DNA of 64,000 nucleotides from Zygnema cylindricum (lineage: Eukaryota > Streptophyta > Zygnematophyceae > Zygnematales > Zygnemataceae), in NCBI GenBank assembly GCA_037447655.1, contig JBBHKE010000436.1, positions 36,677-100,676 on the forward strand. The letters are read 5' to 3'. The notes beneath the pieces were generated by a model. It was given only the letters and a program-made list of their open reading frames with translations, did not search any database and was not told the DNA's origin. The position numbers were made by a program, and so were the translations under genes. This document shows positions 41,593-54,095 of this stretch, piece after piece (positions within the stretch are counted from its first letter, which is position 1; each line of letters begins with the position of its first letter).

Positions 41593-44500
41593 ATGGTGAC
41601 ATATAGACCGACAAAGAGGCGGCGGTTGACAGGAACAGTCTTTACTTTTTCTGAAGAAGAATCGGGTGATAGTCGCCTTCCTTCTTATGATGGTCCATTT
41701 AGGACTAACATCGGCTTGTTTCTTCAAGACTTTGGAACACAGGAAGAGTTCAGTACTGGAGGATGCATGTCAGCTTGGCTTGTCCCTTTGGTGGACTCCT
41801 CTGCTAACAAGATTGACCTTCAGGTTATAGAGGAAAAGGTTTCAGTTTCCGAAAAGCTGTCCTGCGATAATTGTGGAGTTGCAGGTAACATAGAGGCTAT
41901 TTACTTTCTCTCTTGCTGTCCGAACTGTTTTTCTGTTTCATCTTATATTGTTCTGGCAGTTAAGGAAAAAACTTGGGATCAATTTTTTTTTGCTTGAAAA
42001 AAACTGATCATGCGAGGAGCTTATTCTGAGTCCTAAAACGCAATTGAGCTTTAAAATTTTAAATCACATATGTTTTTCAGTTGTCCGTCTATCTCTGTTC
42101 TCACTAGTCTTCAATTGTGTTGTTATCCTGATGCAAATGCAGGATGGGGCAATCATCCTGTTTCAACTTATCGCTACCATTTTATTATTCCTTTTGGACA
42201 AGGGGAGAAAGATGCTTCTGGAGTTGGGAGAGGTCGCAAGCTTTGTCTTAACTGTGGCCATATCATTGCAGCTTCTCTGCGAAGGTAACAGATCTTATGT
42301 TATTTTAGATGGCCACCATTTTTTCTATCGCCTCAAAACATGTTACATCATTGCTCTGTTAAGCATCTAGTATGCAAGGAAAGGAAGCTTGTATTAATTT
42401 GCCATCTTTCCCTTTCTCCTGCCCTTCTCTCTCCACTCCCTGGTCCTTCCTTTCCCTTTACCCTTTTCTCCTCTGTCATCTTCTCCTTCTTGAGGATTTT
42501 AACCGTCTGAAATAAGGTTACTGCAGGTGTAGTAAATGTGGCACGGATGTCGGCAAAGGGGGACTCCTCGAAACTCAGTCACACCTTCTCCATGGAATGG
42601 TGCACTCCAATGGATATGGTCATCTCTTGCGAATCAATGCTCAGGAGAGAGGGTCAATATACATTGCCGGACATGAGCTCATAGGTTTCTGGGATCGACT
42701 CTGTTATTTGTTACGTGTCAGGTAATTTTCTCTCCTTTACGGGGTTGATATTTTAGTTTCCTCAGCAAGTTTTAACTTGCAGCTTTCGTTTCAGTAGTGC
42801 TGTTTCCGACAATTTGTAGGCATATTTAAAGAATGTGGGATATCTGGTCATTGACAAACTTTTGATTACTAGGCGGCCACTTCTGAACCACGGGAATTAG
42901 TTTGTGTAGAATTTAGTGATAGTGCGGTTTGTGAGAAATGCCTTATTCTTGCGAATTGCTGTTAGTGTTCAGAACTCTAAGTCAATCCCATTTCTTTTGT
43001 CATTTAAAAACAAAATAGCCTTAATGGTACCATTTTCTTCCTGTATGCTAATTCTTTTTTGTGGTTCACAATTGTCTGCGTCAGGCTGGAATAGTGATTC
43101 AGGATGTACGGTAAATCACATAGTTTCATACTGGACATATCTATGACATGATAATGGGCATGATACAAAAGTTCTTGATGTATTGTGAAATGAGCGCTGT
43201 TTGAGAGCTAATATCTAGTTCTATTATTCAGGCATGGCCAGGCACTACAATTTTGTGACCAGACAAACAAGTGCCATCTCTATATCCGGAGTTCTGAGCA
43301 AATGGCATTTGTTTTGTTTTGTTTCTTAAATGCTTGCCACAATTTTGCTTAGCTTTGTTGCGGAACAGAAGACAGTGCTTGTGGGAATTTTGACTTTCTT
43401 CTTTACAAAGTTAGTCTTTCAGTACGATACATTTAGTTTCCCGCTCCAGTTTAGTTTGTTTGTGCCCTATCTATGTAATAGATGGCTTGTAGTGAGGTAT
43501 GATTCATTGTTATGATTTGTTTGGTAAGTCGGGCAATCATAAGATTGTACCATATTTATGCTAGATTATTTATGATGTCTTCGAAAATGATTCTGGTTTG
43601 ATTCTGGACTTATGGTGGTTGCAGGAAAATTAGTGTGACAGATGTTTCAAAAAAGTTTGGCCTGGATTTTCGTTTGCTTCATAGTGCGGCTTACGGACAC
43701 TCATGGTATGGTCGTTGGAAGTACGATTTTGGTAGAGGAAGTTATGGAGTCAGTCAGAAAAAGTACATGGAGGCATTGACTGCAGTCAGGAATGTGAAAC
43801 TCCCGGATGTGAGCCGGTATTTTGCCCTTATAGATAAGGTGAGCAAATTGTTTGCAGAGATGCATTTCGAGTGTTGTTAACTGTATAGTACAGTGCCCGT
43901 TTAAAGAATATTTGTTTTGGGAGCTTTTGAGTTTTTTTCTTTTTAAATTTCTTGTACGTTGTTTTGTTGGTTTTTTCTTTATAGCAAAATGATACTAGCG
44001 TTTTCAAGTGCAGCATAAAACTCTTCCGGTTTTTTTTTGTTTGCAGGATCTTATTTCCATCATTGCACTTTATCAGGACTTGAGCAAGGCGGGTGGTTCC
44101 AGTTTGGTCACAATTGGCAATCTTCTGAGCTTCATTCTGGAATGCTTTCATACATCACCAAAAATTACCAATACAAGTTCAGAAATGATGGATAAGAAAA
44201 GTCAAGGATGTCAAAAAAAGTTAGTTCCAGCAGAAAGTCAAATCTCTGAGACAACTCCACCGTGTACCACTGGGGACATTCCATGCGAGGAAGAAGGAGA
44301 AGGGGAAGGTCAATTGAATAAAACCGTGTCAAGAAGAAATGGAGAAGGAAGAAACCAGTTTGGGAAGGTCACATTTACATCGGCAGCTGTGAAACAGGTT
44401 GCGGACATTTTACTTGAGATTTTTAAGTCAACTGAAAGGAAGTCAGAGTGGCTTACGAGGCGGGAGCTGCATAAGACCTTACGAGCCAAAGGTGCTGATT

Positions 44501-47500
44501 TTGATCGTTTAGACTCCATTTTACGTAGTTGGAAATACAAGATTTATAAAGGCCGACTCTTGTTGAGAAATGCCAGTGAAGTTCCACAGGTGTTCCTTTA
44601 CAGGTAGGTAATTTCCCATTGTAATATATCAGAAGGGATTGGGGATGGCAAATATCCAGTCCCTGTTGAAGGGATTGAGGGTTGGGGTAGATAATCAATT
44701 GTATCCTTGAGCTTGAAAAGGTATTTTAGGGTTAAAAACATCCCGCAAAGGATCTCATAAGTGGGATTAATATGACTGGGAGGGCGACGTAACTGGGTGG
44801 ATACTTCTTCGTCAAACAGTTGCCTTGGTTGTGTGTTTATGTCAACATCCCTCTTTTCCTTTGTGGAATACCTAATATCCGCACCTTACATCGCTATTAT
44901 AGTTAGCGAATTATTAGGGTAAAAGCGGATTTGGTATTAACTACACTGGATTCTGTTTCCCGCATGACGCATGATGGACCAGTTAACTAAATAGTGTTAT
45001 AACACTAATTTATGATTCTGGTTCAAATAAACACGTACTCGAATTAGAGTTATTGACTCTGATAGCGATGGGCGGTGTACTTCCATCAACAGGTTGAGAG
45101 TTCCTGGATGTCGCAGCTTTTGGGGTATTAATGTGTTGTCCAAATTTGCAAACCTTTGAGCTGTTTCGCAAATATCTTGAAACCTGCCTGTGGATAGGTG
45201 GGACACATTCCTTTAATACCTCTGCTTGAAATATATTTATGTACAACCTTCTGATGTTTCCGAACCTTGAACATTTTGTGGTACATAGAACGAAGCCAGT
45301 GGAGGATACAATATCTATTCAGGCCAAGACTCCATGTCTTCAAGGACCGGTGCGGAACTTGCAGAAGGTGACAAATGGGGGCTTATCACGAACTGAAATC
45401 GAAGGGCATCTTCAACATGTCATGCAAACCGTGTTTTATGGAGGCAATCGACAGCCGGGAGTCGAGGCTCCAGAGGAGGTTGTGGATCTTGTGAAGGCAA
45501 CTGAATGCATTCTTAATGTTAAACAGTTTTTAAAAATATACTATGGGGACTGGTATGACCAAGGTGAAGAAGTTGGGGGCGAAATTCGACCTGAAGTAAT
45601 GTCTGGAATTTCCAATGACTATGATAGATTATATCGTAAAGACGATGGAAGCCGAGGGAATAAAACAGGACTATGTCTCGCAAACGAAACAGGCATGCAC
45701 AGTGGGAGGGAAAAACTGTGTGTTAAAATCAAAAGGGAACAAGGAAGTCTCAAAGTGAGCATGTCTACAGGAAGGGAGCCTCAGACTGACCATCTGAGAG
45801 TTCTATGTGTTTTAAGATTGAAAGAGGATGATAACCTTAGGAAGAGTGACTGGGGTAAAGATTTACCACCGGAACTTGTGATGGTGGGTCGTGAAGCAAC
45901 AATCGGAGAGTTTAAGGAAGCAGCATGCCAAGCGTTCAGGTGAGCAGCATATGGAAAGGAACAAGGAAAAAGAAATTAAGTAGAAAAATGGTCCTTGATG
46001 TTGTATGTTCTTTTCTTTTGGAAGGAGGAAATGGTTTACATGGCTGATGTTCATATTTCTGAACGTGAATTAGCAACTGGAATGGAAAAAAAAGTAAAGA
46101 TGGGATTCAAGACAATCTTTATCTTGCCGGATCTGGTACAAAGATATTGTCAAAGGCAGCGATTAAGATTGTTTGTTTATTGACTCTTGGTGAGTTATTC
46201 CTGAGGAATTATATTTTTTATCCCAAAGTTTAGCGTTCCATGTGTTATTAGTACAAAGCTTAGTTATGCTTCAACCAGTAACTGTAATTTAACGCAAAAA
46301 GAACATAGGGCATACAATGTGAACCTTCTTTTGCCTGTAAAGGTCGAAAACAGTTTCACAGTACTCTTTGTGAAGCTGGTCTTCTCGTTCATGTACTTTG
46401 TTTGACATTCCAAAGTACATAAGACCTGTACTTTTTAGTAAAACCTGTATCGTGTATTGCAATATATTAGTGTATATAGTAAGAAACAGTAGGACAATAC
46501 AAACTTTTTCATGGCCACAGACTTTAATCCTGTTTCGCTAAAGAAATGTTGAGGATGTTAGGATACACTATGGATGATTACTACACCGTGAATTGTTATT
46601 AGCCTTATGTAAGCTATATCGGCACCCCAAAATTTTGACATCGATACCTTAAATATAATAAATTACACTATTTAAGGACGTGGACCATAATCTGCCACGT
46701 CTCCTGGCACTAAATTAGAATTAATGACGCTAATTTTTTCTTTACACTAATAATTTCTATACGCTAATAACGATTCAAGGTGTAGTGTCTTTTGACAGAC
46801 AAAACTATGTTTCTTCATCTTAGAAATTTCTTTTTTCTATTCATGGCGTCACGACAGAAGGCTGAAACCATTACCTTCCAATTGCTCTCCTAAAGAAGAA
46901 AAATATCAAACGATTGAAACTAAACAAAGTGCCTGGAAGCGATGGGCATTGTAGCTCTGAGACATAGCATCTTCAAAATTATGGATGGATCAAGATGATA
47001 CAAAAATTCAATTGGAGTAACTTATAATCGATCTGTCACACAGAGTTGTTCAAGGCTATTTTTCGTGGGACTGCCTGCTCGTGACTTAGAGACTGTTGGG
47101 TTTTGGTTTATGACTGTATTCGCATAGGATTGATTAAACTGTCTATGATTGTACATGAGGAAAGGCGTCTGTAGATACAACATAACTAGGAGTCGAGGTT
47201 GTTTGGTTTCTGTTAGATAACATATTTTGACGTATTGCCTGATACTCAAAACGCTTAGTTTCCTTGTCCTTTCTTTCTCCTTCTCTTCTTTCTTGTCCTT
47301 CGTTTTCTCTCCCTCTCTCTGTTTGTCTTCTTTCCTCATCCTTCCTCTTCTCCTAGTAAATATCCACGCAAGATTGTGGATTCACATGCTATGTCTATGG
47401 CACGGTGAAGAGTCCTGATTGGACCGTCAGGATATATATATATACATATATTTCTTCCATATTGCCTTTTACGTTTTTTGTTTCGATGTACTCAGATGGT

Positions 47501-47976
47501 TACCATCTCGCGCTTCTTAATAAAGCTTATTCACATATGTGAAAAAGGAAACTCAATTATATCTGAGTTCAGTAAAAGCACTTTCTTGCATAACCCTTTT
47601 TGGGTCCTTCGTCCATTTTGTGTGTTTCTTTCCTTTCAGAGAGACGTACATGTTTTTGGAGGCGTTCCATGTGGATTCCGTCAGTCAGTTGGCAGACATA
47701 TCTGATTCAGTTCCGTTAATAGAGCATCTGCCAGGAACCCCGTTAATCCCTCTGCTGCTTTTGGGCTCCGGTGTCGACGCTAATTCCCAAGCTCGCTCTG
47801 TAACTGGCGGTGATTCCTGGACTGTCAGTTGCAACTGTGGGACTACAGATGACGATGGAGAGAGAATGGTGGCTTGTGATAGGTGCGAAATATGGCAGCA
47901 TACGGCCTGTGCCGGAATATCAGACTCAGAACCACCACCGCCCTGTTTTCTTTGCACTGATTGTAATCGAATTTGA
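41593..47976 (+). CDS. PHD-finger protein of the MMD1/MS1 family
   Basis: Proposed exons: 41593-41884, 42143-42284, 42527-42721, 43625-43838, 44047-44603, 45289-45939, 47640-47976. All introns are GT-AG, phases agree, and the total of 2388 nt gives 795 residues. The N-terminus has a basic TKRRRL stretch and the family signature GPFRTNIGLFL. CxxC pairs follow (CDNCG, CLNCGH, CSKCG, residues about 91-150), then WYGRWKYDFGRGSYGV (about 235-250) and a winged-helix-like block at about 396-460 (WLTRRELHKTLRAKGADFD). A C-terminal C4HC3 PHD finger lies at about 748-793 (CNCG...CDRCEIWQHTACAGI...CFLCTDC). Family members (about 670-700 residues) are nuclear regulators of meiosis and tapetum or spore formation, and their PHD fingers read histone H3 marks. 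The acceptor of exon 6 is the least certain. The 1.7-kb last intron holds a MITE. Confidence 0.9.
46582..46784. mobile_element. 203-bp MITE, copy 2, in the last intron of the PHD gene
   Basis: It has TA-bounded inverted ends TACACCGTGAATTGTTATTA and TAATAACGATTCAAGGTGTA. Its inner block (ACGTGGACCATAATCTGCCACGTC, in parts) is the reverse complement of copy 1 at 36763-36965. The length is the same to the base. Confidence 0.8.
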
Positions 47977-49138
47977 ATTTAATTTTGATCCGTTTTATCA
48001 ATTTTGTAATCTGACTTAATCGAAGTTTTTTTGCGGTTTGACCGAATTTGAATTCCAATGTAACCGAGTAGATTTTGCAGTGCCGGTTATGGAATTTGAG
48101 TTCTTTTGTTGTGATCGTTATCGAATCGAAACCTGGTTATGGTTTACCGTTCTACTGCAGATGTTGTGTTGGCCGGATTGTACAGTGCAGTAGGGGAGTT
48201 CAGAGAATGTGGTTCTTTTTTATGTAGGTGTACATAACTACGTACATAGTAAGTCTTCTTAAATTTCTTTGGTTCTCCATTGGCTACATTTCGAATGTTG
48301 GGCTCGGCTCACTGTGGTGTAGTTCACTTCAAGCTGTCTTTTTTCTTTGTTCTGTCCTTCGAAGTAGTTTCAAATGAAAGTTTGTCTCTCACTGGTTGTG
48401 TTTTAAAAAGTGCACAATTATTTGTTTTTGTATCTTTGCTCCAATTGTCCTTTCCACGCGTCCTTTGTCACTCCATCCTGCTCCTTGTAACAGAAGAAAT
48501 TGTACTTATTTTGGGCATCTGTGTGAAAAACTGTGGTATTCTTATTGAATTGCATCACTTTCTGTTGAATAATTTGTTGAGAGGCGAAAGGAGGTTTAAA
48601 ATTATTAGGCAGGATCTGTGTAGCCATTCTGCTGTGCTTTTATGGTTGTATTATTTTAATGTATTATATTATTAAAATTTATATTGTATTATATTATACA
48701 TGTCCTGAATTTTGATACCACAGTGTGTGAGTGTGGATGTCTGTTTGATGTTCTCCGTTTGTCGATGAAAACACCAAAACTTAAATAAAAAGCGTGATGG
48801 TAAACCATATTCGTCCATGGGTACCAAAGGGATGGCAAGAAGAAAACTCAGAAAGTGAAGGGAAGTAAGCAAAAGGGAAAAACATGGTGAAAGAAAACAA
48901 CAAACAGAAGTATGGTACGTTAATCAAAGACATGTGAAAAAGCAATAATCATTAAAGCAAGAAGCAAGCAATGAGACATTAAGGATATTTGTGCCTGTGT
49001 AATCGGTAGTTTAAAGTGGTACTTAAAAGTTAGTGACGATTCTGCGTACTGGCATTTAGAGAGTTCAAATGTGCTCAAATGGTTGGAATTTGAGTACAAT
49101 TTATGATGCTCTCTATAAGTATGAAACATATGTTAATT
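47977..49138. other. Downstream region of the PHD gene, no further gene recognised
   Basis: Probably 3' untranslated sequence followed by AT-rich spacer. A polyadenylation site cannot be fixed. The ORF at 48280-48675 has no family features. Confidence 0.45.
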
Positions 49139-50654
49139 AGTGACGTCTATAAGATCAACGACGGTTGTAGATGTTTGGTTTTTATGGTGAAATTGTAGAT
49201 GTCTAGGTTTTGAGACATTGTGACGACATGCTCACTTATGACAACATCAATGTCACTGATTCACGAACTTCCCGACATGGCTTCTTGATTTCATTTTTTC
49301 GACTTTTCTCACTCGTCTTGCCATAAAAATATGCCTAAAGGTAGTCAAAAGCTCTTCCACTTCATAGCACACTACCATGTTCCATTCCAACCAGCGTGAG
49401 AGACAAATAACATTGTGAGAGGAAAAAGGGGAGGTGAAATGACATAAACCTTAGCAAAAGACCCATGACTGAAAGTGGATGTTCAAGACCCCTTGCAATT
49501 TTTTCGTACATGTGCGTGACAGGTAGAGAAAGTAATAGCGAATCCTCTCCCTCGTGCTACAAATTTCCAACTCGTGCGGAACGCGCGTGGATGTCTTTTC
49601 ATTCGTTGTTTTTGCGACACTAACTTAAATCACGTCATGAGGTGATTATTTCACAAGTTTTTTAATGAGTTGGGCTGGCTTGCCCTTGGGTCGGAAAGAG
49701 GAAAACGCCAAAATGAGGTCAAAAGACATTCATTATATCAAGATGGCGTTCATTATAAAGTGGTAAAAGCATTTTTTTGTACGGCAAAAGTTTTTCTCGT
49801 TCGTGACTGAATTTTGGAGGAAAACGACAGAAAAAACCCAAAAAATTAACAGATGGACACGTACCTTAAGGGTATGTTCCCATCTGATAAAGTTAGGCTT
49901 TTTTTCAGTCATTTTCCTCCCAAACTTAGTTCGCAACGAGAAAATCTTCAGCCGTACCAGAAGAATGAAAATACAAAAGTACAATATGCGCATCTTCCAA
50001 GCTTAAATATACGACAATTTGTTGTCAAGCGCGTTACGACCCACTTTCACGTCACCCCAAGTCATCTTCAAACTTCCACTAAACTCACCTCGCGAGGTGA
50101 TTTTAGTTATAGTAACGTACTATGAGTGAATTGGAAGGCGTTGCAGCACACGTCACACATTTTTCAAAACTTTGTTGTAGTACGCGGAGTACAAAAAAAA
50201 AACCACTCTCAGTTCTCAACCTGTGCGGACTTTTTACAGTGCAGGGGCGATGGAAGGGTCTCGAGCAATGATGCCATTTCACAAAAGCGAAGTCCGTGAA
50301 AGTGTCTCTCTCTCTCTCTCCCCCTCTCCTTCTACCGCATCTATCTCACAATTCTTGAAATGAAACACGACAATAATGGTATGAAGTGAAAATTCTCTAA
50401 AAAATATTACTTTTGACTATCTTTGGGCGTATTTTGACAGCAAGTAGAGTGAGAAATTCAAAAAACAAAATCAAGAAACCATGGTGGAAAATTTTGGAAT
50501 TAGTGACGTCGGCGCTATCACAAGTGAGCATAACGTCGAAATGTCACAAACCCTTAACAACTACAATGTCATAAGAACCTACACGTCGAGAACCACCGCT
50601 ATTTTGTAAACGTCATCAAATGTCACGAGTTTCGTAGTCGTCTGCAATCGTCAC
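49139..50654. mobile_element. Foldback MULE-like element, about 1.5 kb
   Basis: The left arm (from GTGACGTC at 49140) and right arm (to CGTCAC at 50654) are inverted copies along most of their length: CATGGCTTCTTGATTTCATT (49277) pairs with the complement near 50465-50485, AGTCAAAAG (49347) with CTTTTGACT, and an inner hairpin is centred near 49868. Flanks ATGTTAATT (49130-49138) and ATGTTAATC (50655-50663) form a near-perfect 9-bp target duplication, the Mutator-like length. No transposase inside; ORFs on both strands of the hairpin are mirror images and not genes. Confidence 0.75.
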
Positions 50655-50730
50655 ATGTTAATCCCACGTTTACATCCTCACAATTTAAATTAATGATTTC
50701 GTTGCCGAACACCGTAACACTGTAAAGAGG

Positions 50731-51117
50731 TAGTTTTGGGTATCGGGTAAATTCATATCGCGATAATTGCGATATTCGATATATCGAATATCGATCGAGC
50801 AGATTCCTCGATATATCGTACCGGGACCAACATAAATTATTGCGATATATATCGCAAAAAAATGGGTGTCCGTACAGTCATAGTACGGAAAATCGTACAG
50901 AAGATCGTACGGATATTTACCCCCCGCGGAGGGGGGGGGGTTTTGAAAAAAAAAATGAAAATTTTTGTTTTTTTTATGGTTCGATATATCGGCGATATAT
51001 TGGCGATATATCGCGATAATTTTGTTTTCGATATATCGAAGCGATATATCGAATATCGGGTACCTGAAATTCGATATATATCGAATATCGGCAAAGGGTC
51101 CTCGATACGCAACACTA
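50731..51117. mobile_element. 387-bp hAT MITE
   Basis: It begins TAGTTTTGGGTATCG and ends CGATACGCAACACTA, with exact 8-bp duplications GTAAAGAG at 50722-50729 and 51118-51125 (one base offset on the left). About 130 bp on each side match the ends of the large hAT at 4794-13756, so it is an internal-deletion derivative of that family. Confidence 0.9.
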
Positions 51118-51125
51118 GTAAAGAG

Positions 51126-52690
51126 TACTACAATAAATCTTCCCTATAGAACAAAGTAACAAGACTACTTCTCGGTTACACGAGAACATGCTCTAATGTT
51201 GTATAAAGTTGTCCGTAAATTTATAGAGACCTCCCGATGGAACCACGACCTTACTTTTTTTTGCGTTACTTCAAAGGTTTTTTTTATTCGTGGACACTTT
51301 TACAATTTTCATATGGAGACCACAAATCGCAAGGTGAGGATCTTACATTTCAACCTCAACCATTTGATTAAAAACCAGACAAGTGTGCATAAAAAAAAAA
51401 TGAAGTGGCGAAAAAATCATTAACACAATTAACGAAACGTTACTAATGCTATTTTGTGAATGTGTCAAAGTAATAAAAAACATTAATACTACTTTTTGCA
51501 ATTGCCGCCAAATTGTGTCTCGCATATGTAACGCGTCTGATGAGTTACCATCAGCATTATTTCAAATGTGAATCTCCTACTTTGACAACATCTGTTACGT
51601 GACGTCCTTATGGGTTTTGAAATAGTCAAATTCACCACTATTTTAGGTTTTTTATTGCTATTTTATAGTATACATTAACTCTTTATTACTGCGAAAGTCT
51701 ATTACTGCGAAAGTCTACAAAAGTCTACAGTAAATGTTCAAGCTACTTCCAACGGCTTACAAAGTAAAATTGATATGCAAAACATTACAGAAATGAAGTG
51801 TCACGTGTATGTTTTGTACGGCATGACTGCTAATTTTTATCAGCATAATATAAAATGACTTGCACTAATTGAGAAATTCCCAGATTAACGTCAATACTAT
51901 TTTAATGTTTATAACATTAATTTATGATTTTTGGGCCAAAAAAGGCCGCGGCAAAATACTTGTATGATGGGCAATGTAAGTATGATGTGCAAAAAGTGAA
52001 AAAACGCTAGATTTTGTTAGGGTATGTCCCATTGTGCATAAGTGAGGGTTTTTCTGTCGTTTTCATGTAAACCTTAGCGCCGTACTTCCTAAGTTGCAAC
52101 ACTACGAAGGAATCGCAAATTTGTAGAGTACAATTTGCGTCATCCTCGAATTTAAGATGTATGAAAATTTGTCGTCTTGTGTTTTCGACCCACTTCCACG
52201 ACAAAAAACGTCATCTTCAACCTTACGTTTAAAACACATGCACGATGTGTTTTAAAACTAGGTATTTTCCATAAACAAATAGGAACATATAATCGCACGT
52301 GCCGTAATTTTCGAAAAATTTCATACGATTTCTAAGGACAAAGAAAAGTACAGAATTCGCTATGTTTTGTCCGTTTGCATTTGAATACGACGAAGAAAAG
52401 TACACAATTTGTTTGGTTTTGTCCGTTTTCGTCCAGTACGGATTTCTTTTTTGCAGGGGTCTTCAAATTCCGATGCCATTTCACGTCGACCGGATAGGAG
52501 ACGCAAAGGCAAAGCGCCTCGTCTTTAACCGTGAAACGGCACAGGCTGGAAGGCGGTACGTCTACAATGTCACGGTAAGACATGCGACATCACAAGCAGT
52601 TTCAAAAAATAACGTGCGACCACAGATTGTAGACGTTGACAACCGTCACAGGTATTGTTGACGTATACAATCGTCACAAGCGTAAGTTAC
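51126..52690. other. No gene recognised; pieces of short dispersed repeats
   Basis: Contains family pieces at 51290-51410 (GGAGACCACAAATC...GACAAGTGTGCA) and 51850-51970 (TAACATTAATTTATGATTTT...TGATGGGCAATG). The remaining ORFs show no motifs. Confidence 0.5.
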
Positions 52691-52799
52691 GATTTTGTCC
52701 TTACAAACATAGGGACACTTGAAAACCGGGTTTGGCGGATCCGCGCTAAAATACAAAGTAAGTTCGCTAAGTTACAAGTACTCGGGGACATACCCTTAC

Positions 52800-53865
52800 C
52801 CCCATAGATGTTCAATTCGCACAAATTTGGACTTTTTTTACGATTTTTACGTGGTATTCGTCGATTTTATTATTTTCGTAATATTTTATATAGTTTTTCG
52901 TTCTTCGAAATAATGTACGAAAATGTATGGGTAGTGCCCCCCGAAACAAACCCTAAAAAAATCTTAAAAATCCAAAGAAGTGTGGACAATATACGGAAAT
53001 GTACGTAATTATGCGGAAAGTGTACCCTAAACCCTAAAAGTACGACATTTCTACTCAAACCTACGGGATGTAGCCTAAAAACCCTAAAATCCCCTTAAAT
53101 AACCCTGAAAATAACAAAAATATACACATATTGTATGTCGTAAAAGTACGAAATATGTAAAGCAATTGTGTTGCAATATATAGAAATGTACGCGAATGTA
53201 CCCTAAGACCTAAAATCCCACTTAAGTAACAATAAAAAGCACGAAAATACACGGATATTGTACGTTGTAAAAGTACGGAAAATTTATGGCAAGTGTATTG
53301 AAATATACGAGAATATACGTGAATGTATCCAAACAACCCCAAAATCCCCCTTAAATAACCCTAAAAAGTATTGAAATATACGGACATTGCATGTTTTACA
53401 TGTAGGGAAATTGTAATGCAATTGTATTGGAATATAAGGAAATGTACAAGAATGTACACTAACAACCCTAAAACCCCCCTTTAAATAACCTAAGAAAGTA
53501 CGGATATATACGGACAATGTACGTCGTAAGTGTACGAAAAATATACGGGGCACAAAGTCAAGTGCGCATTTTATCAACACTTCATAATTGTTTGATGCGC
53601 ATTGTAAATACATTGCTGTAGTATTCGTGCGTTTGATGCGTGGCGTGATTTGCGAATTGAACAACTATGGATACCTCGTATAATTGGCTTACAATTTTGT
53701 AAGACTAGTACTATATGCAACAACAATAAATACCGTTTCCAAAGGTTTCCAGCTTTCTGCATATTGAACCAATGGTTTGGAACATAGATGTTCAATTCGT
53801 GCTAATTTTTCATTTTTTACGATTTCTACTTATTATTCGTTAGTTTTATACTTTTCATTAAAATT
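52800..53865 (+). repeat. TACGGA/CCCTAAAA tandem-like repeat, copy 2, with direct-repeat edges
   Basis: Four or five degenerate periods of about 130 bp carry TACGAAAATGTACCCTAA...CCCTAAAATCCCCTTAAATAACC words (52970-53540). The edges 52803-52890 and 53783-53860 are direct repeats (ATAGATGTTCAATTCG...TTTTTACGATTT). It is related in inverted orientation to 36970-37640. Antisense ORFs here only reflect the periodicity. Confidence 0.7.
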
Positions 53866-54095
53866 CGCTTAGTACTTTAAATCTGAACGGGAAACTGTAC
53901 AGAATTTTCAAAAAGAGACGTTGCACCATTTGCCCGTGGTAAGTTTGAATTTCTATGGACTGTCCTCCTCTATAGGGAAGCCGCCATTGAAACTCCTCTA
54001 CAAGGAAGCCGCCATTGTTGATGCCACAGAAAAGGCCACTGAAGCTACCATTGAAGCCGTTGTTAAAGCATTTACGAACCTCGCCAGAAGCATCC

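Noticed and set aside
45995-46183. Extra exon of the PHD gene
   Set aside because: It contains coding-like residues, but exons 6 and 7 join in frame to the family sequence without it.
49733-50006. Overlapping ORFs on both strands with similar protein sequence
   Set aside because: The similarity reflects the inverted repeat of the foldback element.
53061-53664. Minus-strand ORFs with repeated YIHVYSRIF-like segments
   Set aside because: They arise from the 130-bp periodic repeat; no known domain.
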